A stretch of 64,000 bases of DNA from Oopsacas minuta (lineage: Eukaryota > Porifera > Hexactinellida > Lyssacinosida > Leucopsacidae), in NCBI GenBank assembly GCA_024704765.1, contig JAKMXF010000357.1, positions 62,001 through 126,000 on the forward strand. Direction: 5' to 3'. The notes under the pieces are model-generated. The model was not told the DNA's origin. It saw only the letters and a program-made list of their open reading frames with translations, and did not search any database. Positions within the stretch are counted from its first letter, which is position 1; every line of letters begins with the position of its first letter. Of this stretch, positions 25,341-36,029 are shown piece by piece. A program made the translations under genes and the position numbers.

Positions 25341-25607
25341 AAAAGTGAGGACTTTTACGAAACATTTCTTGAATAATGAATTTTTGAGCTAAATTTAGAA
25401 AAAATATGATGAATTGAAATTTTGGTGAGAAGCAAATTTCTTAACAATTTTGCATATTCAACGAACAATCTTAGGTCTCATTATATTAATTCTTTTGATA
25501 ATTTGATAGTAAATGTATTAATCATAAATGTTGAATGAAAGTCATGATATCTCTGACGAATAATGCAAGCCATCAATAAGAATATATAGTAGAACCTCGT
25601 TAATTCG

Positions 25608-26060
25608 AGCACACGCGCTTCGCCTGCTAGGTCGCGAGAGCTTATTTCCGTAGGTTAGCTAAGTATTAAAGGTAAAATTATTAGCGCATTTAGTGGCTAC
25701 GCGAAGGGGAATACTCGACATTTCGTGCCTCGAGTGTATAAAATAGCAGAAAGTGTAATAACCATGGTTCATCCAAATTACATCTAAATGGTAATTCCAT
25801 GATGAGTTAGCATTTGGCCAGTGATAACTTTAGGACATTTAGCATATTGAGGCGTACCTGTGATTAAAATTTAAACCTCCTAACATTATTTTGGCCGAGG
25901 ATGGCTAATAATGTGATTTTTCGAAAGTACAAAATGGTGACAGTTACGTTAAATTTCTTCATAGGTGTGAATTTTATCCAGGACTCGTACCAATCTGTGC
26001 CAAGCCCAAATACCCTCGTATGCCAAAAATCATCGCTGGTGGGTCATTCCATAATAATTA
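25608..26060 (-). repeat. Dispersed repeat family R1, copy 3
   Basis: Reverse-oriented copy: CGCGCTTCGCCTGCTAGGTC at its left, then ACTCGACATTTCGTGCC, GCTAATAATGTGATTTTTCG, TAGGTGTGAATTTTATCC and TATGCCAAAAAT. Best aligned with copy 4 at 31638-32020. Confidence 0.65.
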
Positions 26061-27855
26061 AATCAAAGCTACCTGGGTGGAGATATCAAATTTACCCTTT
26101 ATTCTACCAAAGTTCTGGCTTATCTAGTTTCAACGAATTTGTATGATTGGACGCTTATTATTTTGAGTCTCCCTTGTTACTTTGATTATACTTCCTGATA
26201 TCTGTGCCTAAATTAGTATTATATTTATATATATATATATTAAGTAGGATACTTTGTTTAAAATGTATCAAACGCGGTCCGCCGATCACAGTCCTCGCCC
26301 TGAATTTTAAATTTAAAAATCTTAATCCATAGACCATACCAATCGTATCATATTGAATCAAATATACGTATTTACTATAATCATACAGTAGAACCCCATT
26401 GTGGGGGAATCTCCTGATATCCGCCCACTACCCTTACATAATTTCAAAGGTAACTGTTCTTTAACCAGAGATTTTTGAGTGAATATGTTAGGCCTTCCTT
26501 CAACGACATATTCAACGTTATTTGATCAATGGCTTTCTAGATACTGTCAGGGTCGTTTAAAGTGAACCCCCACAAGACGAAAAATCTTTTTAAGTGTAGA
26601 CGGGTTGATAGTAAGCGAATCTGACAGTATAAATTATAACTGACTGGTGTAACTTGGTATAGGGAAATATGAGCGGCCAGGTAGTTAGGGAAGTATTTAG
26701 ATATGTCATCCAGACAGACAATTGTAACTGGAAATGTGCGAAAGGAAAGAATGTCTAAGCGTGCGAAAATTGAACAAATACCATATCGCAAGTAAAATTA
26801 TGGTAAAAGATTCTAGTCTATAAGGTAGTATATTTTATACGGGCCATTTGGGTCACCTAGTCACAAGATATTATGGCTGTGAATTGATATGGAAAAACTG
26901 ACCTCAGGGTTATTTGTAGTTACATTTTTATAGGGAAGTGGTTCTCAACGGTGTATCGGAGCACATATATATGCCTCAGAATATTGTTAATCGGATACCC
27001 AAAATACCACTGTCAAAAAATTTGTTTAATATGCTTTCAGGAGCTTAGATTCTGGCCTTAGGATATGACAGTACAAGAAGTCAAGAAAAAGATCTCCTAA
27101 ACACCATCAATTACATGTACATGGTATAATTCTAGGAAATGCTAACATCATGTTTATATGATATTAGGACTGTTGCATGAGATAGTTTTCGTCCAAACAC
27201 TATATCTATTATCTACTTACTGAATGATATTGACACTGGTAATAGAATCAAATCAAATACTCGTCAATCATCAAATCAACAACGAAATATACGCTGAACA
27301 TTCGGTGCTTGTTGTGGTTTAATGACAATATATTTTGTAGATGTCATATGATGATGTCATCCAGTGATGACAATAACTTAATGTGATAAGGGGGGTCAAT
27401 ATCTCACTGAGATTAGAGTAGATTAATGACCCCTTAGGCATCCATGGTTCCTTTAATAGATGCGGTCATTATTATAGCGGGTCAATAATATCTCATACAA
27501 CAGAACTCACCCTTAAAGGTGTCCTTTGAAACTTATAGATGAAATAAGTGTGACTTTGTTCGAATAAGGTTGAAAAACACAGGCATAGAGTATATAAGTA
27601 TATGGCTTAAATTGGAAAACTTAATCAGCCTTCTTGATGATATATATGCCCTTCTATCATGTAGCTAATGGATTACTGTATACAATAATATTTGAACATG
27701 TCGATAAAGTTTCACTCACTCACAAAGTTGCCTACAGCAATTTCACAGAATGAAATCCAAACTAGTATAGTACAAGGATGCTTTACGATATATACATAAA
27801 TATATAGAAGAACCTAAGTCAATGTTAGTAAAGTTACACTATTAGAAGAGTATTC
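26061..27855. other. No gene recognised; 3' side of twinfilin
   Basis: AT-rich intergenic DNA. A (TA)n run lies near 26220-26240, and a pogo-like CAGTAGAACCCCATTG terminus near 26388. No domain-bearing frame and no poly-A tract adjacent to the twinfilin stop are visible. Confidence 0.4.
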
Positions 27856-28923
27856 CTAATTATAAAAATTTCCAAACTCAGGATTAATACAGTCTTCTAC
27901 CTTAGGACGGACACCTTGGCTATGCTTGCTTCTGTGAGGAGGTTTAGGTTTTGAGAAATTGTTAGCAGGTGCCATTTTGGGAGGATGGATTTCATTGAGT
28001 AAAGATTTTTCAGAAAATTCATCATCAGTACTCAACTCAATTCTCTTAAGAACATCTAAACCTTTATCCTGAATTTGTGAAAGAAAACCAGATATTGAGG
28101 AAGAATATAACATGCGTTCCTTTATACTACAGGTATATCCAGGAGAGTAGTATACAAATATTATCGGATCATCAGAAGCGCCTTCATAAGAGTGATTAAA
28201 CCTGTAGATATAATATCGAGGAGATTTAGGAGGGAAAGTGTCTTTCAATTCTGTTGGTGACCTATTTCCGCTTAGTGTGCATAATATTTTCTCCCTAGAT
28301 ATATCAATAGAAACTTCGATAAAGTTGATATTCCCAGACTTGAATGCTTTAAATTCACTCCAAAATTCCTCTTGTATAGGGAAACTAAGTCCTCCTATAT
28401 GAGAGCTCCGATCTTGAGTACCGGCACCTCGTGTTTCGTTCACCTCCATGTCAACTAAGATTTGTTCTTCCACCGTTAGCGGGTTAGGAGCTTCCTTTGA
28501 TTCGAGGAAAGAGCGATAGCCATCTAGAGTAAGATCTTTCTTCTCGGTACCAAAAATTTCTACCTTAATATTGTCGCTTCCAAATTCTTTCTTCACAATC
28601 GAGCGAGAAGCTGAATACAACATTTTTTGTCTAGAAGTGGCAGTATCTGGTGAAAAGACTAAAAACAACCACTGATATTGACCAAAAGAGTTTTTTACAT
28701 CAAGCCTATAGAAAATATAACGAGGTTCTTCATCACTCACATATGGGATCACAAGTTCGTCATACTCTATGTCCCATTCTAATTGAGGAAGTTGCGAAAA
28801 GGATAAGACCAACTTCTCTCCTTCTATTCTTACAACAACGATGCGCAAGAGACCCTTGCGAGCATCTGCGAAGGAATTCTGAAGCCCATCATCCAATGTT
28901 AGTCCTGAATGTAGACTACTCAT
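27856..28923 (-). CDS. TWF: Twinfilin, intronless, intact
   Basis: Twinfilin binds ADP-actin monomers and capping protein and controls actin filament turnover in the cytoplasm. The 355-residue frame matches family length (about 350). It has two ADF-homology domains, at about residues 1-135 (with YIFYRLD, QKMLYSASRSIVKKEFG and VEIFGTEKKDL) and 180-310 (YYIYRFNHSYEG, VYYSPGYTCSIKERMLYSS). A short basic, proline-rich tail follows (KPKPPHRSKHS). I chose the ATG at 28923 (MSSLHSG...) because it aligns with the family start; an in-frame ATG 10 codons upstream is possible. There is no intron in the coding region, and a splice-acceptor-like tract precedes the ATG. No lesions are seen. It lies inside the 32-kb insertion that separates the halves of hAT-A. 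The identification is firm; gene number suffix unknown. Confidence 0.95.
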   Translation of the reverse strand: MSSLHSGLTLDDGLQNSFADARKGLLRIVVVRIEGEKLVLSFSQLPQLEWDIEYDELVIPYVSDEEPRYIFYRLDVKNSFGQYQWLFLVFSPDTATSRQKMLYSASRSIVKKEFGSDNIKVEIFGTEKKDLTLDGYRSFLESKEAPNPLTVEEQILVDMEVNETRGAGTQDRSSHIGGLSFPIQEEFWSEFKAFKSGNINFIEVSIDISREKILCTLSGNRSPTELKDTFPPKSPRYYIYRFNHSYEGASDDPIIFVYYSPGYTCSIKERMLYSSSISGFLSQIQDKGLDVLKRIELSTDDEFSEKSLLNEIHPPKMAPANNFSKPKPPHRSKHSQGVRPKVEDCINPEFGNFYN

Positions 28924-28928
28924 TATTT

Positions 28929-28945
28929 CTAATAGTAAAAAGCAA
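28929..28945 (-). promoter_or_regulatory. Splice-acceptor-like site 5' of twinfilin ATG
   Basis: On minus, TTGCTTTTTACTATTAG ends five bases before the start codon (AG at 28930-28929, then AAATA and ATG). It fits a 3' splice site for a 5'-UTR intron or for spliced-leader addition. The cystinosin gene has the same arrangement. Confidence 0.5.
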
Positions 28946-29087
28946 TTAGTCAAATGAGGAATTTAAGGGTCGTAACAGGGTTGATTTAACCCAAAACAGG
29001 CCAAACTGCCCGGTATATTTCGGTTCTGACCAAAACCGGAAACGATTTAATTAACGGTATTCATAATAGGAATCGGTTACTCTATGG

Positions 29088-29706
29088 CAGCGTTTCTTAA
29101 CCTTTTCATACCTCAGCACCCCCTGTAGTCAGTCTTAGCACTTCAGCAGCCCTTACATGGAACTACAAGTATTACAGTGCCCCTCTGTAACAAGGATGAA
29201 ATCAGACAAGAAATGCACTGTTTCATAATTGATTGTATTTACTTAGATTACTCCATTAAAAATCCAACTCAATCAGAAAGAAAATGTAACTTTAGATATC
29301 ACGAACACCTAACTCACAAAAATACTTATATGGAATCCAGTTCCTTAGAACTGAACTGGTTTTACTTTACGCACAGTTTTATATTTCAGCTTATGGGTTC
29401 GTTTTAAATACCGATTTCCTTATATTGAAGTTCAGTTCCATGGAACTGGATTCCATACCAGTATAATTATTCCCTATCACAAATCTGTGACAGAAAAGAA
29501 CTCAAGTAAGTAACATAGAAAGAAAAATATAAGTTAAATACAACTAATTTATAGCCAGACAATACTATATGTAGTAAAGACAGCTGAATGTTTCGATATT
29601 TATCCTGAAGCATCTGCCAGCCTGAAATGTTATCTAGAACCTAAACAAAAACATCGTACAGCACATAGTAGAATCCTTATCCAGCACCCCAGGTTAAGAA
29701 ACGCTA
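29088..29706. mobile_element. Non-autonomous hAT (MITE), 619 bp, perfect target duplication
   Basis: Ends are CAGCGTTTCTTAACC and its inverse GGTTAAGAAACGCTA, flanked on both sides by CTCTATGG (29080-29087 and 29707-29714), a perfect 8-bp duplication as hAT elements make. A CAGCACCCC word follows each end. Inside, 29328-29358 and 29424-29455 form an inverted repeat (TGGAATCCAGTTCC). No transposase frame is present; an open frame at 29177-29407 is incidental. Confidence 0.9.
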
Positions 29707-30270
29707 CTCTATGGTATACCCTATGACCAGTTATTTGAACGTTCAAAAAGACTGCATATATAGAGTCAAAGCTCATTTTATCGCATAAATTCCATTCAAA
29801 GTACATACAATCCTACTTAAAACTAGTTATAAATTCAAGAATATGAAAATGGCCAGGATGGTTCGTTAAAGAATTAGTTGAGAGAAGCTGATAGAGTGAT
29901 AGAAAAAAATTCCTACATAATAGGTCGGGTAGTATATGTATTCCAGCTTCTAGCATTCCATCACTCCACTTGTTGAAGGGAGGAAGGGTGGGACTGCATA
30001 AATCATTGTCTAATTAGTCCACTTCGTAGAAATCCAAATCGACATCGCCTTTCGAGACTTCGAATTATAAAATATACTGCGTGGGTCCACCAGACAATGA
30101 TATATAATTGGATAGCTCATTTAACCGTTAGTTAGGGCAGTTCTATGAAAAGCTGCTGAATCTCGAGAGGTATTGAGGTTCAAAAAGAGAGAACACATAT
30201 TATAGATGAGTTTAATGAATTATGTAACTTATACTATAAAACGCAATTAATCTATATGTGTATATATTTA

Positions 30271-31635
30271 CAGTGCGTTCAGAAAATATTGGCATTGAAT
30301 TTGATTTTGTTCCATTCAATATCTATGATAAGAATGATCAAAATTATATGTTTTCTAATAATTCGGTACTCCCTCAAATAGAATATACATGAGTAACTAA
30401 CATATAGCTAATAATTTATCTTTTTACCTCGACCTTTGAGGCATAACCGAATTCTATTGTCCATTGATAGACAAAATGGCTTTAAAAATACAGGGTCAAT
30501 TATGTTCCATATCTCCAAAATACCTTTCTTCAACTCATTTGAGTTTGTATATCTCTTTTTTAGGAGTCTCTTCTTTAGTACAGCCCAAAGATTCTCGATT
30601 GGGTAAGATCGGGGCTATTGGAGGGGCAGTCGATCTGATGTGCGACAAATTCCTGTTTCCAAGCCTTTGCTGCGTTTCCTGTATGTATAGGACTGTTACC
30701 CTCCTGTAATACCCATTGATTTCCGGAAAGCATTAGCTTATTGTATAAGTCACTCACTTAGAACTATTTTGTATCCTTCCTGGTTGAAGTTTTCGGTGAA
30801 AATTTTAAGATTTGTTTCGTCCATTACCGAAATACCATCCCAAATATGGAGCTTCGATGGATGTTTGAAAGTTGGCAGGTTAATGGGCTGTCCTTTCTTT
30901 GTCCATACATATATCTTGCCTGAATTCATCGATATTGAGCATTCATCAGAAAAGATCACGTTAGACCAGTTCTGACCCCTCATTAATTTACACCATTCTA
31001 GTCGTTTAGTAAATATGGAGTTGTGACAAGGTGAAATACTTACTGCCTGGCGATATTATAAGCCTCTCCCCTTCATTTCTTCCGATAGTGTGCTTTGGGA
31101 ACCGGAGTACTCAATTTTGCTAGACATTAATTCAGAGTGATCCTTGAATTGTGTTCAACGAGTGCCATAATCCTATTCCTATCAGACTTGTGCAATATTT
31201 GAGGTCGGACCTGTTCCTTTCTTATGAGTCAAGCTCTTTTTGTTAGAAATAGACTTCAAAACACGATATACTGTCCGCTCGGGTATAGCTAGTCGTCTCG
31301 ATATTCCAGTCGCTTTTGTTATCCCAGCATCAAAGAGTTCCTTTATTCTGATTCTATTATTTTCCTGAGCCTTCATACCAAAATTGTGGAAAAATATTGT
31401 CAGTGAAAGTCGGAAAATATGGGTCTAAAATGTGTGAACAAAAATAATAAGCACATATTTAATGTCAAAGATCATTTGGGATAGATAATGCAGAAATTTA
31501 GAATGTCAGTCGATCCATACATTTTAGGTGGGGTATATTATATGTTGTTATAACTTAGAAGACTAAAAAGGTTGTTTTAGAATATTTGTAAGGATATGAA
31601 ATAGTATTTATTGCCAATAACTTCCGAACGCACTG
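30271..31635 (-). mobile_element. Tc1-type transposon, complete ends
   Basis: Inverted ends CAGTGCGTTCAGAAAATATT and (inverse) CAGTGCGTTCGGAAGTTATT are each flanked by TA (30269-30270, 31636-31637), the canonical Tc1/mariner target. The 1365-bp length and one internal transposase pseudogene on minus fit a Tc1 element. An R1 repeat copy abuts the right end. Confidence 0.9.
30560..31376 (-). pseudogene. Tc1 transposase pseudogene
   Basis: From the ATG at 31376, MKAQENNRIRIKELFDAGIT and a helix-turn-helix (SRRLAIPERTVYRVL) give the DNA-binding part. NVIFSDECSISM near 30950 has the first catalytic Asp, SPIHTGNAAKAW and SPDLTQ near 30600 the second. After a frameshift the P-I-E-N-L-W block carries the catalytic Glu. 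Frameshifts between these blocks inactivate it. Expected Tc1 length is about 340 residues. Confidence 0.85.
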
Positions 31636-31637
31636 TA

Positions 31638-32020
31638 TACTCGCTGCGCGACAGCTTAGGGCCTCAGGTTAGCAAAGTATTGAACAGCTACATTTCTTGA
31701 TGCTTTTTGTCACTACGCGACGGGATTAAATTTTGTAGAAATTTAAATTGTTTATTTCAAAAATATCGAAATTTGGAGAATAGATATTTTTATACAGTCA
31801 TGATGACGTCAGAACGTGTGGCATATTAAGGGGTACCTGTGATTCAATTCCAAACTTCTATCATGCATATTGGCTGAGCAGTGGTAAAGAATGTGATTTT
31901 TCTAGAATCAAAAAAGCTGATTTCGTCATAGGTGTGAAATTTCGACCAATACTCGAACTTGTCCGATCAAGGCCCAAAATACCCCTGTATGCCAAAAATT
32001 AGCCCTGGGGTCTTCCAGTT
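31638..32020 (-). repeat. Dispersed repeat family R1, copy 4
   Basis: Starts directly after the TA duplication of the Tc1 element (TACTCGCTGCGCGACAGC), then CACTACGCGACGGG, GGGGTACCTGTGATTCAATT, AGAATGTGATTTTTCTAG, CATAGGTGTGAAATTTCG and TATGCCAAAAAT. Aligns closely with copy 3 in the same orientation. The Tc1 appears to have landed at the edge of, or within, this repeat. Confidence 0.65.
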
Positions 32021-32086
32021 TCTTCAATCAATCAGGGACATACAAACATATAAATATATATGCAAATATACATAAATACACCTATA

Positions 32087-32800
32087 CAGTTGAAGCCGCT
32101 TAATCGGGACACCTCGGGAGTCAATATTTTGTCCGATTAACCGATTACGATTATTTAAGTATTCAAAACTAGTTTTTCATGGTCACATGACCAGATATAT
32201 CTTATTTCTATACTACTAATCCTGATTTATCTAGGGTCTAGTAGAGAATGGTTGTAGTAAGGGTATAGTTCCGCTTCAAGAGGTCATAAAATGCGTTACG
32301 ATATATACTTAGAAATTAACTAAATATAGTTTAAATAATATGCACGTGCTTATTACTGCAACCCATGCAAAACGTTTGGATATCCAACAGTCTGGTCATT
32401 ATTGAGGGAATTAGACACGGTGGAATAGCCAATAGAACCTGAGGCGAGTGAGCAACTTTAATAATCTTGGTTAGTAAATGGTAATCGCATTGGTGTTGTA
32501 TTGTTATGGTTCTAGATAATATTCAAATTCTTAGTTTTAAAATAAACCATTTTACAATGATTCTGATTAAATATACAATCGTTTAAATGGGATAGAAATC
32601 CCAATTAAGCGAATATAATTCATACTCGGTTAATCGGGATAAGAAATCCTGAATAACCGATTATGAACTTTCAAATATTCAGTTAATCGGATATACAATC
32701 CCGATTAACCGATTCAATGTCCTAATTATCCGACGATTTATCTATGTAAAAATCTTTTCCCAAACCATTGTCCGGTTTAAGCGGATATCCCGATTATCCG
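32087..32800. mobile_element. pogo/Tigger-like MITE remnant
   Basis: TA then CAGTTGAAGCCGCTTAATCG begins a stretch filled with CGATTAACCGATTA and GTTAATCGGGAT-type words, ending in TTTAAGCGGATATCCCG. Similar ends occur at 46155 and near 54413. No transposase frame. Confidence 0.5.
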
Positions 32801-34490
32801 AGTCCTGAGCACTTTTACATGGGCTTGTACTTAACTATAGGGTACATTCCAATCTGCCTGACAACTTTTAATTTGCTTCCATCAGTCCTGATGCAACATA
32901 TTCATGTAAACAACGACTCAATTTACGTACATACTAGTAATCAATCGAAATTTTCCAAGCCAATAAGCATTACTCATTTATGAGGAATACTTTTGCCGAG
33001 TATATATATGAGCCCGTCTTATAGTATTACTAAATTAACTTCGCAATAAATTTATATGTTACACAATATTGTCCAGAATTTTTACCTCCGATAGCACTGA
33101 CTTAGGAGTAAGAGGGAATAAAGATGTACAATCAAATTCGCTTTATCCTCTCCATATTGTTTCCTCCTTACATGTCTATGTTTCTACATACTATTTACAG
33201 GCCATACTTTATTGTCTCTCATTTATTTGCCACATTTAACATTTAAATATTGTAATTTAATGAGTCTTCCTTTTGACCAACATATTAGTGTCTTATTCAC
33301 CCGTACCCTCTCATTAACCAAGCAAGCGAATATATTATTTACCATTAATTAGCGTGTATATAACTAAAGTGCACCATGCACAAGTCAGCATTTAGCATCA
33401 TATGGTTGCTATATATGGAAGGTTAACAATCTAGATATTTATGCCAATAGGGGCAAACCGACACAGGGTTGGTTAGGGATCATCCTAGCGTGAATACACT
33501 GATGGTTAAGTGGAAATGTTGTCAACACAATAATTCATTCGTTTTGTCGATATGTTCCCTAATTTTCTCTTGATTAACATTCATATTTACTAGTACTTGG
33601 AGCGATAAATATTGTCCTAATATCAATTAATTAACAAATAGATAGAAAAATACACAAACCAATTACAAAAATATTTCAAGACCCTAGTCCTAATAGTCTA
33701 GGCAGTAAAGGTGACACGGCTGGACATCAACAATCATTTTAGTATCGGCCACTTATATAATACTAGTTGTGTTGTAATAGGAAGAACACTAAAATTCTTA
33801 GATCACCGTCTGTGCAGACTTAAATTTATCAAATGAATTTTGTGGATTATACTTATATTTACTAAATAACAATTCTAGCAAAGAAAGATAAAATTGAATT
33901 TTACACATCTTGTTAGACATTAATTATGTTAAATTCGAATTCTAAGTCCCTGTTTACCCCAATTTAACAAGTGGAAGCAAATCTCTAGGATAATTTTGAA
34001 AAGGTTCACCAAAAGGTGTGAAAATTGATTATTCATATGATAAATCAGTCTATACATATATTTAATAGAATGTATTGACAATTAGAATTGCAGTCTACTT
34101 CAATACGAATACATTAAAGTGCTAACATATTACATACACTCCATCAAAACGAATTTTATGCATCAATGCCTAGTTGTATATCTCTATAATATGATTGAGC
34201 TAAAATACAGAGATGTCAAAAGGTGTAAAAATATATACACATTGGAAATTTTCAAATGTGAGGTGCGCAACTAGATGTCACTACGAGTACACATGCCAAA
34301 TTTGGCTTCAAAATCTCTAAAGGTGTGAGCAGCAGAGCGAAAACATGATTAGATAGATAGATAGATAGATAGACTTATATACTAAGTCCCCATTTAGAAC
34401 TGAGTCACTATACTATGGAATAGAATTCATCAACACAGTGAAACCACAAGACTACTAAGCGATGCGAATTGGAAATGAAGAACTGCATGG
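32801..34490. other. No gene recognised
   Basis: AT-rich sequence without recognisable coding frames. A (GATA)n microsatellite lies at 34348-34373. Sequence just before it (GTGCGCAACTAGATGTCACT...) looks like part of a dispersed repeat but has no partner here. Confidence 0.4.
34348..34373 (+). repeat. (GATA)n microsatellite
   Basis: About six uninterrupted tandem copies of GATA preceded by AAACATGATTA. Simple repeat. Confidence 0.95.
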
Positions 34491-34651
34491 GTTCAGCTGC
34501 CACATCTTGACCATCGCCCACTCCAATTGGTAGCTGCACCCTCAGGATTGAAGAGGAGATTTGACACATTAGCAGGGAGAGAGAGAGGAAAGAGAAAGTG
34601 AAGATTCATACCAAAGGAATGGAGATAGTGAAGCGTATGCATGAGCACCAT

Positions 34652-34657
34652 CATACG
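34652..34657 (+). repeat. Target-site duplication of RAG1-like element B (left)
   Basis: CATACG, repeated at 40146-40151. The right MULE copy has a single CATATG at the equivalent place between CACCAT and CCTGAC. Confidence 0.85.
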
Positions 34658-34669
34658 CACAGTGGGCTA
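34658..34669 (+). repeat. Terminal inverted repeat of element B, left
   Basis: CACAGTGGGCTA; exact inverse of 40134-40145. Beyond 12 bp the two ends diverge quickly. Confidence 0.85.
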
Positions 34670-36029
34670 TTATTGCGAATTACTAGTATTAGGGTTTTAC
34701 GCGTTCAATTTTAGAGATAGGCTTATAAAATACATTATTACTGTATAGTAAGTCGACTATTGCAGTTCTTTTGTTGATTTCAATTTTGTTGTATCACATC
34801 AGGTTTTCAATATATGACGTAATCTTAATTACCATATACAGTAATACAGAAATCTAGATATACACTAAACTGAGATGTATTAAAAGAAATAGAATATGAA
34901 TATATTATGGCTATGGTAACTGAAGAATAACTAAAATAAGAATATCTTACTGACGAATTAATGTTAAATGCAAGAAGAGTTCATCTATGGAATTTTGAAG
35001 GAAAGAATCTTAATTATCAATATTATTTGTAACGTTTTCACCTTGCCTGTTTTTTACACAATTCTTTTGATGGCCTACTTGACCACAGGTGGAACAAATG
35101 ATGATCCTTCTGAATTTTTCATTCAGAATTGGACAACCATAGATGTAGAGTCTCATTGCAACTTCACTTAACCCACTTAGAAAATCTGATCTCCTGCTTA
35201 AATGTGTTGAGAACTCTCGGATCAACTTATGTCCTTGTTCTAACCCTTCTTCAGAAAGACTACACAATCCTACCCTGTCATTTCTCTCAATTAACTCATG
35301 AGCATGAGCCAAGAATTTGTGGAGTGTATTGCTATTAGATACCCAGGGAAAGGTTTGTAAGATTAGTATGTAGGTTTCTTGACTTACACACGAAATCTGT
35401 CTACATCGACAACTTCATTACTATCAGCAACTCTGAGCAATGCAGATAGATTTCTGTGAATCTCTGTCAGAGCATCTCCATAAACATTGGTACAAACGAT
35501 AAAGAGATCCTAAAACACTGTTTTTTATATGAAAAAAATGTTCTTGCCATGTTACCAGTGCTTGTGTTCCCACTTCCTCCTGGTTGGTGGAATAATAAGT
35601 TCGTAAGCACATGGATACGCTTGCATACTAAACCTCGATAATCTCACACCATTTGATCTTCAGTCCACTTGGACTTTCCTGCTGCAATTCGGTAGATGAG
35701 GTTCAAAAACCAATCTAAAATCCTTAGGTAAGAATGTAAAGGTGCTGCAGGAAATACATCAATTCTACTTGCAGGTTCGTGTGTAATTCCACACCGTTGC
35801 TTTGTATTGTAGCTCATCAGCTCTTTTCTATCAGAGGTTAACTGACCGATTGTCTCTTTGATATCCTCTATCGAACCATCTAAAGGAAACCCGCAAACAA
35901 CTTCGTAATGCTCTTGATATCACTTCGGGTTGCTTTGCAGGCAATACATGGCGCTCCTCCTTTACCTGTTATTGTTGCTAAGGTTTTTCCGTCAAACATT
36001 GAAGCTTTAACTTCCACTGGAACCTGACC

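Noticed and set aside
27856-28923. Twinfilin as a processed retrocopy
   Set aside because: The frame is intact with no premature stop, no poly-A tract follows the stop and no flanking duplication was seen. Lack of introns alone is shared with cystinosin.
29177-29407. A 76-codon frame inside 29088-29706
   Set aside because: It lies wholly within a non-autonomous hAT element and spans one arm of its internal inverted repeat.
34348-34373. Regularly spaced short repeats as a CRISPR-like array
   Set aside because: It is an uninterrupted GATA microsatellite in a eukaryotic genome, with no spacers.
34658-34700. RSS nonamers next to the CACAGTG heptamers of element B
   Set aside because: Positions 12 and 23 bp inward show no ACAAAAACC-like sequence at either end.
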